NCBI GenBank assembly: GCA_009873635.1
Contig: WAHY01000001.1
Span: 200,331-236,459, forward strand
DNA from: Nitrospinota bacterium
GTDB taxonomy: Bacteria > Nitrospinota > Nitrospinia > Nitrospinales > VA-1
DNA length: 36,129 bases
Direction of reading: 5' to 3'
Both the position numbers and the translations under genes were made by a program. Shown here piece by piece: positions 18,909 through 27,573 of the stretch; within the stretch, counting starts at the first letter, position 1; the number at the start of each line of letters is the position of its first letter. The notes beneath the pieces are model-generated. The model was not told where the DNA came from. It worked only from the letters and a program-made list of their open reading frames with translations, and made no database searches.

Positions 18909-19836
18909 TTTTTCCCAGCCTTTGACGGGTGTTTTTCTGATGGCTCATGGAGCTCCCGAGTCGGTTGATGATATTCCAGAATATTTACGGAATATCAGGG
19001 GCGGAACGGAATCCACTCCAGATACTATCCAAATAATTCGTGACCGCTATGAACAGATTGGCGGCAAGTCTCCTTTGAGGGAAATCACTGAAGAACTCTG
19101 TTCCCGACTTGAATCATTTCTAAACCAGCAAGAACCGCAGTTCAAAGTCTATTGTGGAATGCGCAACTGGAGTCCGTATATCCGCGATGAAGTGAGGAGG
19201 ATGAAGGAAGATGGAGTAAAAAAAGTGGTGGCGCTTTGTTTGGCCCCACAATTCAGCACATGGAGCACACGTTTGTACTTTGAAGTTTTTAAGGAAGCTT
19301 TAAAAAACTGTGATGCTGGGGATATGGATGTAAGCTACATTGGTAGTTGGGCGGACCACCCACTTCTCATAGATGCGTTTGCAGAAAAATACCGGTTGGC
19401 TCTTGAAAAGCTAGGTACAAATGCTGAGAAAACGGTTCGAACAATTTTTACGGCACATAGCATTCCATCTGAATCAATAGAATTTGGAGATCCTTATCCT
19501 GAAGAGTTTGACAAGACCATTAACAAGCTTGTGGAGAGAGTTCAACCGAACCAATGGTACAAAGCTTACCAGAGCCAGGGCATGATACCAATACCTTGGT
19601 TGGGACCGACAGTGGAATCGGTTTTGGATAAGATCGCGAGGCAGGGCTCGAAAACAGTTTTAATGGTTCCTGTTGGTTTCGTTTGCGATCATGTAGAAAT
19701 TTTATTCGATATTGATATAGAGTTCGATCAATACGCCAGGGAACGGAAACTGAACTTACACCGTACTGAATCTTTAAACCTGTCCCCAACATTTATTGAA
19801 GCCTTGGCTTCTGTGACATGGGAAAACCTAGTTTGA
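18901..19836 (+). CDS. hemH: Ferrochelatase
   Basis: HemH inserts iron into protoporphyrin (or coproporphyrin in the Gram-positive route). The 311-residue protein has the N-terminal LMAHGAPESVDDIPEYL, catalytic His186 in FTAHSIP and Glu266 in CDHVEILFDIDIE. No C-terminal Fe-S cluster ligands are seen. Two starts are possible, ATG 18889 and ATG 18901; I chose the second because its 8-base overlap with hemE is the commoner arrangement, but neither has a strong ribosome site. hemE-hemH adjacency recalls the hemEHY order. No protoporphyrinogen oxidase gene follows here. Confidence 0.96.
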   Translation: MNDFSQPLTGVFLMAHGAPESVDDIPEYLRNIRGGTESTPDTIQIIRDRYEQIGGKSPLREITEELCSRLESFLNQQEPQFKVYCGMRNWSPYIRDEVRRMKEDGVKKVVALCLAPQFSTWSTRLYFEVFKEALKNCDAGDMDVSYIGSWADHPLLIDAFAEKYRLALEKLGTNAEKTVRTIFTAHSIPSESIEFGDPYPEEFDKTINKLVERVQPNQWYKAYQSQGMIPIPWLGPTVESVLDKIARQGSKTVLMVPVGFVCDHVEILFDIDIEFDQYARERKLNLHRTESLNLSPTFIEALASVTWENLV

Positions 19837-19866
19837 TAAGCTAAGCATCTATCCAATTTTTTTCCA

Positions 19867-22068
19867 ATGAACCTTGAAAATTTAAACCCACAACAAATAC
19901 GGGCCGTTTGTCATAAAGGAGGTCCTTTGATGGTAGTTGCTGGAGCGGGTTCAGGAAAAACACGTGTCATCACTTGTCGAATTGCGAACTTGATTAAGGA
20001 GGAAGGCGTTTCTCCTGAAAACATTCTGGCGATTACCTTTACGAACAAGGCCGCTGGTGAAATGAAGACGCGTGTGCGAAATATGCTCGACTTGCATAGG
20101 TCTGCACCCTGGATAAGTACTTTCCATTCATTTTGCTTACGAATTCTCAGAAGCCATATCTCAGAGTTGGGCTTTTCCAATGATTTTGCTGTCTATGATT
20201 CCCAGGACCAGTTGACGTTGATAAAGCAGTGCATGAAAACCGCTGAAATTAGTGCTGAGGTGTTTCCTCCTAAATCACTTCTTAACCATATTAGTGGATT
20301 TAAAAATGACTTTTTATTGCCGGATGATATCAATTCTGATGAGATGCCTCATGGACAACAAGTAAAAGCGGCAAGCCTTTATCCTGTTTATCAGGAGGCT
20401 TTGAAAAAGAATAATGCCCTTGATTTTGATGACTTGCTGATTTATGCCACAAAGCTGTTTCTGGAAGTTTCAACACTCAAGGACTATTACAGCCAAAGGT
20501 TTCAGCATATATTGGTTGATGAGTTTCAAGATACGAACACGGTTCAATACAAGCTGGTTTGCCTGCTGGCCCAATCACATAACAATATATGTGTGGTGGG
20601 TGATGATGACCAGAGCATTTACCGTTGGCGAGGGGCTAATATTGAAAATATTTTACAATTTGAAAGCGATTTTCCCGAGACGACGGTTATAAAACTTGAG
20701 GAAAACTATAGATCGACTCAAAATATTTTAACAGCAGCCGGAAGTGTGGTTCGAGAGAATAGGAATCGTAAAGATAAAACATTGTGGACACAAAATGAAA
20801 AAGGCTCGCTTGTTTTGAGCTACAGGGCTAAAGATGAGACGGATGAGTCGGAGTTTGTTTGTGAAAAAATTCAAACCCTGAATCGCGATGAAGGCTTCAG
20901 TTTTAATGAAATGGCGGTACTTTATCGTACAAACGCCCAGTCTCGGGTGATTGAGGATGTGCTGAGAAGGCATGGGTTGCCATATCAGGTCATCGGTGGA
21001 TTGCGATTCTATGAAAGAAAAGAAATAAAAGATGTGCTGGCATACATGCGGGTGATTATGAACCCGAGTGATTCTGTTTCTTTAAGGCGAATCATCAACG
21101 TTCCCGCAAGGGGGATTGGTAAGACTTCTCTGGAAAAAGTGGATATGTATTGCAGGGAAAAGGGTATTCCACTTATAGAAGGTTTGCGCGCTAATGAGCA
21201 GTCAAAGTTGACCGCTTCCGCAGCTGCAAGGAAGATAACCCAGTTTCTTCAAATAATTGATGACTTGAAAAACACTTTTATGGAAGGAAACCCTTTAGAG
21301 CTTTTGACAGAGATAATTGAAAGAACTGGATATGGAGAAATGCTAAATAGAGAAGGCACTCGAGAAAGCAAGAGTCGTATCGAGAATCTGAATGAACTTT
21401 ATTCTGCAGTGGAGCAATCTTTAGAGAATGGTGAAGGTTCGCTGCAAGAATTTCTGGATTCGGCCTCTTTAGTTGCAGACCTTGACAGCCTTGATGATGA
21501 ACGCGGTGTATTGCCATTGATGACCCTTCATTCCTGCAAAGGCCTGGAGTTTGCGTCGGTATTTTTAGTGGGTATGGAAAACGGACTCTTACCTCACGCC
21601 AGTTCAATGTCTGAGCCTGACGAATATGAAGAAGAGAGAAGGTTATGTTATGTAGGTTTTACCCGTGCCAGAAAGAAATTGTTTATCACTCATGCAAGGC
21701 AGCGACGAATCTATGGAACCACTTTTAATTACCAGCCATCAGACTTTTTGCTATCGATACCTGATGAAGTCATGAAACATGAATCCAGCGGTATCAGTAA
21801 CCCAGTAGCCTCTCAGTTTGGAGGAAGGATTGGAGGCGGTCATGAAGCATTATCCTCTTATCAGGTAAATGACGACAGTAATTATTCAATAGGTACTAAA
21901 GAAGGTACTTATTCTATTGGAACTAAAGTATTGCACTCGAAATTTGGGTCGGGCATCGTGCTCAACCTTTCTGGTAATGAAGAAAATTTAAGTGTGGAAG
22001 TTTTTTTCAAGGCTCCACATGGAAAGAAGAAGCTCGCAGTTAACCACGCCAAACTGATTATTCTGTGA
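19867..22068 (+). CDS. pcrA: ATP-dependent DNA helicase UvrD/PcrA/Rep type
   Basis: This superfamily 1A 3'-5' helicase acts in nucleotide excision repair, mismatch repair and removal of stalled RNA polymerase. The 733-residue protein has the Q-motif LNPQQIRAV at 6-14, Walker A AGAGSGKT at 25-32, the DEFQDTN Walker B, GDDDQSIYRWRGA (motif III), ENYRST (motif IV), LMTLHSCKGLEF (motif V) and YVGFTRARKKL (motif VI). The end (IGTKVLHSKFGSGIVLNL) is the PcrA/UvrD C-terminal Tudor-like domain that binds RNA polymerase, which favours PcrA/UvrD over Rep. It starts 30 bases after hemH and is convergent with hflX. Confidence 0.96.
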   Translation: MNLENLNPQQIRAVCHKGGPLMVVAGAGSGKTRVITCRIANLIKEEGVSPENILAITFTNKAAGEMKTRVRNMLDLHRSAPWISTFHSFCLRILRSHISELGFSNDFAVYDSQDQLTLIKQCMKTAEISAEVFPPKSLLNHISGFKNDFLLPDDINSDEMPHGQQVKAASLYPVYQEALKKNNALDFDDLLIYATKLFLEVSTLKDYYSQRFQHILVDEFQDTNTVQYKLVCLLAQSHNNICVVGDDDQSIYRWRGANIENILQFESDFPETTVIKLEENYRSTQNILTAAGSVVRENRNRKDKTLWTQNEKGSLVLSYRAKDETDESEFVCEKIQTLNRDEGFSFNEMAVLYRTNAQSRVIEDVLRRHGLPYQVIGGLRFYERKEIKDVLAYMRVIMNPSDSVSLRRIINVPARGIGKTSLEKVDMYCREKGIPLIEGLRANEQSKLTASAAARKITQFLQIIDDLKNTFMEGNPLELLTEIIERTGYGEMLNREGTRESKSRIENLNELYSAVEQSLENGEGSLQEFLDSASLVADLDSLDDERGVLPLMTLHSCKGLEFASVFLVGMENGLLPHASSMSEPDEYEEERRLCYVGFTRARKKLFITHARQRRIYGTTFNYQPSDFLLSIPDEVMKHESSGISNPVASQFGGRIGGGHEALSSYQVNDDSNYSIGTKEGTYSIGTKVLHSKFGSGIVLNLSGNEENLSVEVFFKAPHGKKKLAVNHAKLIIL

Positions 22069-22108
22069 TAGTTCTATTTCACTGAACCCATCACCATAGA
22101 AGTAAATT

Positions 22109-23398
22109 TCATTCAGGATTGATAGGTTGCCGCAAAATTGACTCAAGTTTGGCCTTTGCTCCCGCCGCAACCCTCAACTTCAATATTATATTGTTGGGTG
22201 TGTAATCCTCAGCCAAGACCAAAGCATGTTGCCTTATTTCGTGTATAAGTGCGGCTTGAGAGTGTTTGAGTTCGAGTCGATAGGGAACCAGGTTCTTCTC
22301 ATAGTGAAAGATCATCCGTTGGCGGAGAGTTTCAATGCCTTGTCCAGTTTTACTGGAGATACCTATTGCAGAGGGATTAGTGTGGATGGCTCGGTCAAGG
22401 ATTTCCATATTGGGTAAGGCATCTATCTTGTTGAAGGCGAGAATAATGTCGATATCATCCATTTCCATTTCTTCAAGAAGGTCATTGGCGATGCGCATTT
22501 GCTCAGCGTATTCAATGTGGCTAATATCAACTACATGAATGAGCAGATCAGCATCCCGAACTTCATCCAGTGTACTTTTGAAAGAGGCGACCAGATCATG
22601 AGGTAATTTTGAGATCAACCCAACGGTATCTGAAAGTAATACAGGGTAGGGAAAGTTATTCTTTATTTTACGCACGGTTGCATCCAAAGTGGCGAAAAGT
22701 TTATCTTCGACCAGGGTATCAGCGCCAGTCAGAGAGTTCATCAATGTTGACTTTCCCGCATTGGTATAACCGACTAATGCAACTTTATAAGCGCCCTTCC
22801 TTTTTTTTCGCTGAGTTGACTTTTCCTTGTCAATTTGCACAAGCTTCTTTTCCAGTTTGTGAATTTCATTCCGGATCATTCTTTTATCCAGTTGAATCTG
22901 TGTTTCTCCTACGTCTTTCATACCGATTCCTCCACGCTGTCGAGAAAGATGTCCCCACATTCCAGTAAGGCGAGGGAGAGAATATTTCATTCTTGCCAGT
23001 TCGACCTGAGTCTTCGCTTCCCGGGTTTTTGCGTGATGGCTAAAAATTTCGAGTATGATCCAGGGTCTGTCCATGACCCTGCACTTAAGAATATTTTCCA
23101 GCTCTCGGTTTTGCCGAGGTGAAAGTTCTTCATCAAAGATAACGATTTCAGCTTTATGTTGCTGAACAGCCAGTCTCAGCTCTTCCACTTTTCCACTGCC
23201 TAAAAATGTTTTGGGGTTAATCTTATCCAGTTGTTGGGTTAATCGAGCGATAGAATCATAGTTCGCAGTTGTTGCAAGCCCTTCCAGTTCTTCAAGTGAA
23301 ATAACTGTTGATGGGCTATCTGGCATGCGAACCCCTACTAGAATGGCTTTTGGTTTTGTAGTGGATATGTCTACAGGTATGGCATTACCAGATTTCAT
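22109..23398 (-). CDS. hflX: Ribosome-associated GTPase HflX
   Basis: HflX is a GTPase that splits stalled or stress-arrested 70S ribosomes. The 429-residue protein has the HflX N-terminal domain (GSGKVEELRLAV; VIFDEELSPRQNRELE), the glycine-rich link LSRQRGGIGMKDVGETQ, and then a G domain with VGYTNAGKST (G1), LSDTVGLISKLP (G3) and AFNKIDAL (G4). A C-terminal extension follows. It is convergent with pcrA, and no hfq gene is next to it. The start at 23398 fits the family length but has only a weak ribosome site. Confidence 0.96.
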   Translation of the reverse strand: MKSGNAIPVDISTTKPKAILVGVRMPDSPSTVISLEELEGLATTANYDSIARLTQQLDKINPKTFLGSGKVEELRLAVQQHKAEIVIFDEELSPRQNRELENILKCRVMDRPWIILEIFSHHAKTREAKTQVELARMKYSLPRLTGMWGHLSRQRGGIGMKDVGETQIQLDKRMIRNEIHKLEKKLVQIDKEKSTQRKKRKGAYKVALVGYTNAGKSTLMNSLTGADTLVEDKLFATLDATVRKIKNNFPYPVLLSDTVGLISKLPHDLVASFKSTLDEVRDADLLIHVVDISHIEYAEQMRIANDLLEEMEMDDIDIILAFNKIDALPNMEILDRAIHTNPSAIGISSKTGQGIETLRQRMIFHYEKNLVPYRLELKHSQAALIHEIRQHALVLAEDYTPNNIILKLRVAAGAKAKLESILRQPINPE

Positions 23399-23512
23399 GG
23401 GTTATGCTAATTTAAACAATAAATTAAAGCAAATAAGGTGTATATTGCATGATTAATAATGAAAGAGGAAGCAGGTAAACAGAGTAATAAATTAAATAGA
23501 TAACATCTTGAA

Positions 23513-24013
23513 TTATTTTTCGGTATTTACTTTTAAGCTAATGTATTTGGAGTTCATATCATCCAGTCTCTGGATTAAGACCTTGATCAGTTGTGTGTGG
23601 AACTTCTTTTGAATAGTTAGGTCAAAGCTTTCAATGGCTTTTTTTGTGATTCTCATAAGGATAACTTCAGAAGAGCTAGCGTAAGCACTAGTGTTCCTTG
23701 GGCCATCACTTATTAAAGAAATTTCTCCAAATATTGCCCCCCCCTTTAATTCTGCAAGAATTGTTTGATTAGACTCCATAAGGGAAACATGCGGTTTTAG
23801 GACTTTGGTATCAGATGACTTAGTAATTCTAACGGTACCTGTCAAAATAATAAATAACGCAGAACCAGATTCACCTTCAATAATTATATCTTTACCATTT
23901 TTATATTTTTCAAAAACTCCATTTGCTTCTACGAGTTTAGATTTTTCATCTGTTGAAAACTCTTGAAAAAATGGTAATCGATCAATAAATTTAAGGATGG
24001 GATTTTTGTCCAA
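23513..24013 (-). CDS. Cyclic nucleotide-binding domain protein without DNA-binding domain
   Basis: This 166-residue protein is essentially one cNMP-binding (CAP_ED) domain: LPFFQEFSTDEKSKL at the start, KNGKDIIIEGESGSALFIIL, and the phosphate-binding cassette GGAIFGEISLISDGPRNTS near residues 90-110, where the GE and R expected for cNMP contact are present. There is no helix-turn-helix, so it is a stand-alone sensor or a subunit. The start is a TTG: it is the first possible start after an in-frame TAA and is preceded by AGAGG. It lies beside a long AT-rich gap and is divergent from a STAS-like gene. The ligand (cAMP, cGMP or another) is not predictable. Confidence 0.85.
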   Translation of the reverse strand: MDKNPILKFIDRLPFFQEFSTDEKSKLVEANGVFEKYKNGKDIIIEGESGSALFIILTGTVRITKSSDTKVLKPHVSLMESNQTILAELKGGAIFGEISLISDGPRNTSAYASSSEVILMRITKKAIESFDLTIQKKFHTQLIKVLIQRLDDMNSKYISLKVNTEK

Positions 24014-24728
24014 GTTGCACCTCTGTTCTTAATGATTATAAATACAGCTGTAGCTCTTGCTTACTAAAAAATATATATGATTATGATGCACTAATTTTCT
24101 ATTTTTAATGTTGTATTTTAAGAGTTCATATAGATCAAAGTTATCACTTCTTGCTAGGTTTGTCTTATTATTGGGTTTTTTTAATAATTGATAAGCAAAC
24201 TTTGCGCGCATCATGGCATTTGTCCGACTACCATTTATCGTATTTTTTCTAAATTTTATAAACTATTTCAGCCGTTTCACAATTCAACTCCAGGAAAATT
24301 TTATAGGTCTAGGGGTCATTTCATAACTTCTTAGCAGGGGGTTCTAGTTTACTGAAAGATCAAGAATTTTTTTCTTATTTTCATTGCTTTTTGGTAAGAA
24401 AATTCATTGGTCTTACTGGCCTTGGAAAGATTTTCCGATTAGAGACGTATTAAATTTTTCGAGCAAAAACTCTGAGAAATAATCAATAATTTTAATGTAA
24501 AATTTAGTTGCCCGTTTGGTGCTTACTGTAAAAAGCTGTCTTTAATGTACAAGAGCATGTAAGGTGTATATTTTACTGTAATAATTTATCAAAAACAATT
24601 GGGATGAATTGAATACAACAATGAAAGTTTATTAAAAAATATTCAGAAAGTATAAATATATAATATGCAGTTGTATCATTAGGAAAGGGAATATATTTTT
24701 AAGAAGTCAACCTTAGGGAAAAATAACC
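24014..24728. other. 715-base AT-rich gene-free stretch
   Basis: No convincing reading frame is present on either strand; the one open frame (minus strand 24029-24214) resembles nothing I know. Base composition is visibly richer in A+T than the flanking genes. It must contain the divergent promoters of the cyclic-nucleotide-binding gene and the STAS-like gene. A 12-mer, AAGGTGTATATT, occurs near 24560 and again near 23435 upstream of hflX. No tRNA, repeat array or strong hairpin is seen. Confidence 0.5.
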
Positions 24729-25085
24729 ATGAAAATAAAGCTTGCAGAATATATAGGAGTTAGTTGCTCATCTGTTGATGACGGAAATAAACTGTACTGC
24801 TGTGTAGAACCAGAATTCAAGAAAGGTAACCCTGTGGAACTGGACTTTGAAGGGCTGCAGTCAATTTTAACTCCTTTTCTTCACAATAGTATCGGAAGAT
24901 TGCTTTATGAATATCAAAAGGAAACGGTCATGGAGAGGCTGGTTTTTTGTAATCTGTCCGCAGAACTTTTGAAACAGCTGAATATATATATTGATCGTAG
25001 AGAAGAAGAACAGTTTCAGGACGACTCAAGAAACTCCATGATGGAACTATTTGAAGAAGATGAATTGGGAGATTCTTCTTTATAA
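24729..25085 (+). CDS. DUF4325 (STAS-like) protein with acidic tail
   Basis: The 118-residue protein matches the STAS-like DUF4325 domain: VELDFEGLQSILTPFLHNSIG at about 36-56 is the characteristic beta strand plus helix, with EYQKETVMERLVFCNLS following. STAS-like domains act as protein-protein switches, often with histidine-kinase-like ATPases. The last 25 residues are strongly acidic (RREEEQ, MELFEEDELGD). AGGGA lies about 10 bases before the ATG. A TPR protein follows 56 bases downstream on the same strand. No kinase or phosphatase gene is adjacent. The domain call is fairly secure and the function unknown. Confidence 0.7.
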   Translation: MKIKLAEYIGVSCSSVDDGNKLYCCVEPEFKKGNPVELDFEGLQSILTPFLHNSIGRLLYEYQKETVMERLVFCNLSAELLKQLNIYIDRREEEQFQDDSRNSMMELFEEDELGDSSL

Positions 25086-25141
25086 AGATTTAAAATTTTA
25101 TAGAATCTATGAAGTAAAACTGCTAAGCAGGAGAGTAAACC

Positions 25142-25537
25142 TTGTTTTCTAAAATTTTTGAAAGTAAAGAAATAAAAGAATTGAGATCCCGTTTAGAATC
25201 AACTCCTAATGACCCTGCCGCACATTTTTATCTTGGCGCTGCGTATGAAAAATACGGTAGATACAAAGATGCGATACGCGAATTTGAAGAAACGTTGAAA
25301 AGCAACTCGAAATCGGCCGAAGCTCATTATAACCTGGCCCTCTTGCATGAGAAGATGTTGAATGGAGAAAAGGCTATTCTTCATATCATAAATGCAGGTA
25401 ATCTTTTCGGCAATAAGAACGACCAGGTGAATAAGACTGAGGCCAGGAGATTATTAAGGATGTACTATCGAAAGTTTAATGTTAAGCCTAAAGATTCTGT
25501 GGAACCTGATAAAGAGATACAAACAGAAAAAACTTGA
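25142..25537 (+). CDS. Small TPR protein
   Basis: The 131-residue protein contains two tetratricopeptide repeats, about residues 22-55 (PAAHFYLGAAYEKYGRYKDAI) and 56-90 (AEAHYNLALLHEKMLNGEKAI), then a basic helical end. The TTG start was chosen because an in-frame TAA lies two codons upstream and AGGAGAG sits 6 bases before it. TPRs mediate protein binding; the partner may be the STAS-like protein encoded just upstream. It is convergent with trmL (27-base gap). Confidence 0.8.
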   Translation: MFSKIFESKEIKELRSRLESTPNDPAAHFYLGAAYEKYGRYKDAIREFEETLKSNSKSAEAHYNLALLHEKMLNGEKAILHIINAGNLFGNKNDQVNKTEARRLLRMYYRKFNVKPKDSVEPDKEIQTEKT

Positions 25538-25564
25538 TATGACTTTATAGAATGCTAATGGTTT

Positions 25565-26029
25565 TCATACTCCCAATTGTCGGATGGCCTCGTAAACAAC
25601 AATACTCACAGCATTAGCAACATTAATAGACCTTACTCTTTCATCATATTGAGGTATGTGGTAAGTATCGTCTTTGTATAAATCAATAAGGTTTTGTGGT
25701 AGTCCTCGGGTTTCACTACCAAAAAAAAGATAAGCACCCGGTTGAAATTCATGTTGAAAGAAATCTTTATTACCCTTGGTTGAGAAAAATACTTTCTGGG
25801 CTAGTTCAGGAATACTTTGAAGAAATACTTCAAGTCTAGGATATATATTAACATCGACGTATTTCCAGTAATCCAGACCTGCCCTTTTAAGCTGGCTATC
25901 ACTGATTTCGAAACCCAGTGGTTCAATGAGATGCAAAGAACTTTCTGTGGCAAGGCATAACCTTCCAATTGTTCCTGTATTCATAGGAATTTCAGGTTCG
26001 ACTAAAACAATATTTAGTGAATGAGGCAT
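25565..26029 (-). CDS. trmL: tRNA (cytidine(34)-2'-O)-methyltransferase
   Basis: TrmL methylates the wobble base of some leucine tRNAs using S-adenosylmethionine. The 154-residue protein is a minimal SPOUT knot enzyme: NIVLVEPEIPMNTGTIGRLC at the N-terminus, then LFFGSETRGLP near residue 105 and IPQYDERVRSINVANAVSIVVYEA at the C-terminal knot. Length and motifs match TrmL/YibK rather than the longer TrmH. It sits alone between the TPR gene and a broken CBS gene. Confidence 0.95.
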   Translation of the reverse strand: MPHSLNIVLVEPEIPMNTGTIGRLCLATESSLHLIEPLGFEISDSQLKRAGLDYWKYVDVNIYPRLEVFLQSIPELAQKVFFSTKGNKDFFQHEFQPGAYLFFGSETRGLPQNLIDLYKDDTYHIPQYDERVRSINVANAVSIVVYEAIRQLGV

Positions 26030-26216
26030 GGGATATATAAACTTTTAATCGATTAAAATGTTTTATAGCACAGACAAAATATATCCATAACCCTTTTATT
26101 ATTTATATATTGTCTTCTATGTGTGTCTAGGAGTTTGAGTTTAGTCAAAAAGAACGAATCGTACATCCAAGAACCATAAATACAAGCAATTCTTCATGAT
26201 TTTAGAACTTTTTAAA

Positions 26217-26222
26217 AAAGGA
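26217..26222 (+). promoter_or_regulatory. Strong ribosome binding site of the broken CBS gene
   Basis: AAGGAG lies 7 bases before the ATG at 26230. The site is intact although the gene behind it has four in-frame stops, which fits recent decay. Confidence 0.6.
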
Positions 26223-26229
26223 GTGAAAC

Positions 26230-26605
26230 ATGGATGAAATAGGTGATTAGATGATATCCAATGTTTTAGGTATCGATTTAGAAACTTCGGTTTAAGATGC
26301 GGCCATGGTTATGTCCTCAAGCAATATTGGATCATTGCTGGTAAGGAAATTTGATAACTATGTGGGCATTGTAACTGAAACGGATTTAGCAAGAATAATT
26401 ATGAGTAAAGGTTTAGAGCCTGAATCTACATTTTTTGAAAATATAATGATAAGTCCTATTCTTTCCTTGGATAGTCACTTGCCTATTTAAAAAGCGAACC
26501 TATTTATGAACAAAATCAAGATATGTCATTTTGGAGTTACTAAATAGGGTGGAACTTTAGGTGTTTTTTCTGTGAAAGACCTGATGCCCTTTTTTCTAAA
26601 GACTT
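26230..26605 (+). pseudogene. Two-CBS-domain protein gene with four in-frame stops
   Basis: Read in one frame from ATG 26230, the sequence encodes a CBS-pair protein, the type that binds adenosyl nucleotides. MISNVLGIDLETSV, then DAAMVMSSSNIGSLLV and YVGIVTETDLARIIM form the first CBS motif; FFENIMISPILSLDSHLPI, then KANLFMNKIKICHFGV and GGTLGVFSVKDLMPFF form the second. Stops interrupt the frame at 26248 (TAG), after DLETSV near 26287 (TAA), at 26488 (TAA) and at 26545 (TAG). There is no frameshift. At the second, third and fourth stops the expected residue could be Gln (CAA/CAG), one C-to-T change away. The longest open piece (26305-26490) is not a complete domain. Confidence 0.85.
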
Positions 26606-26632
26606 TCATATTTAGGTGTGGCTGGGCTTAAT

Positions 26633-26818
26633 ATGGAGCAGCGCGAACATTTTTTTTTCTGCCCGCATTGTGGTGAATCCATTTCAATGTTGTTGGATTT
26701 GTCGGAGCCGGATCAGAAATATATTGAAGATTGTGAGGTATGTTGCCATCCAATAGAAGTCAAATTTGCAACGGGCACTAATGGCGATGTTATTTTTGAG
26801 GAAAGCCGAGTTGATTGA
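26633..26818 (+). CDS. CPXCG-motif cysteine-rich small protein
   Basis: This protein of about 61 residues has CPHCGESISMLLDLSE near the N-terminus and CEVCCHPIEVKF in the middle, giving the paired CxxC zinc ribbon of the Cys-rich CPXCG family. It has an acidic C-terminal end (EESRVD). Family function is unknown. The frame is open from a GTG at 26618, but ATG 26633 (MEQREHFFFCPHCG) is the likelier start; the family usually begins just before the first CPxCG. It directly follows the broken CBS gene. Confidence 0.75.
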   Translation: MEQREHFFFCPHCGESISMLLDLSEPDQKYIEDCEVCCHPIEVKFATGTNGDVIFEESRVD

Positions 26819-26892
26819 AAGGTTGAGTGAGGTTTAATTTTTGCTTTCTTCCGCATGGGTTTTTTCTTGACTGATTTTTGAGCTATAAATTC

Positions 26893-27030
26893 TTAATTAT
26901 CCCAGGTTATTGCGAGGTAGGGAGGAAGTTGAGTCGCTCTATCGATTTCGGCGGACTCAATTTGTTCAGGTGTTAAATTAAGAGATTGAGATAGGTCAAC
27001 TCCTTTTAAACGAAAGTCAATAAGTTTTGC
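26893..27030 (-). pseudogene. In-frame C-terminal continuation of the pentapeptide gene beyond a TAG
   Basis: After the TAG at 27031-27033 the same minus-strand frame stays open for 45 codons to a TAA at 26893-26895. It reads like protein: AKLIDFRLKGVDLSQSLNL, TPEQIESAEIDRATQLP, PPYLAITWDN. The TPEQI..A....TQLP..L...W pattern is the usual C-terminal end of pentapeptide-repeat proteins. The TAG therefore looks like a nonsense mutation or a readthrough site inside a longer gene. Confidence 0.8.
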
Positions 27031-27534
27031 CTAGTCAAAATTAGCTCCGTTTAAATTTTCCATGGTAAAGTCTGCGGCCACCAGTGTTGTTTCAGTAAAA
27101 CCTGCCTCTAATAGGTTTGCTTCATTAAAGCGTGCTTCACTTAACACAGCCCAACTGAAATCTGCCCAACGCAGATCGGCTTCTGAAAAATCTGCCGCGA
27201 CCAATTGAGCATCCGCAAAATAAGCATCGTGCATATCAGCTTTTGAAAAATTGGCCTCTGTTAAATCAGCTTCAATAAAATTCGCATTGCTCAAATTTTC
27301 TCCACTCAGGTTCGTGTTGTTGAGATTAGCTTTTGCCATTTTGGCATCATGCAGATCTAACCCTTCAAGGTCAAGGTCGGTCAGCATAGCCCCAAATAGA
27401 TTGTCCTTGGAATCAAGAACTTTCTTTTGCGATGCTTGTTTCTTAACCTCCAGGCGCTCAAGCTCTTTGATCTCTGCTTCGCTGAGCTCAATTTCCTGCG
27501 ACTCATCAGGTCTTGTTTGACTATCTTCTGCCAT
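27031..27534 (-). CDS. Pentapeptide repeat protein, cut short by an in-frame TAG
   Basis: The 167-residue product begins with an acidic charged helix (EIELSEAEIKELERLEVKK) and, from about residue 45, has some 23 A(D/N)LXX pentapeptides such as ANLNN, ADLTE, ANFSK and ADFSE, which fold into a right-handed quadrilateral beta helix. Such proteins mimic DNA or act as scaffolds. The natural end lies 45 codons further on (see the adjacent entry), so this form lacks the terminal cap. It begins 39 bases after cobW on the same strand and is probably cotranscribed with it. The truncated helix may still fold. Confidence 0.85.
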   Translation of the reverse strand: MAEDSQTRPDESQEIELSEAEIKELERLEVKKQASQKKVLDSKDNLFGAMLTDLDLEGLDLHDAKMAKANLNNTNLSGENLSNANFIEADLTEANFSKADMHDAYFADAQLVAADFSEADLRWADFSWAVLSEARFNEANLLEAGFTETTLVAADFTMENLNGANFD

Positions 27535-27573
27535 GATTGCCTTAGCAAAAATAAAGTTTATACGGTCAACTTA

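Noticed and set aside
24029-24214. Open frame of 61 residues in the AT-rich gap
   Set aside because: Composition follows the AT-rich DNA, with no family resemblance or translation signal.
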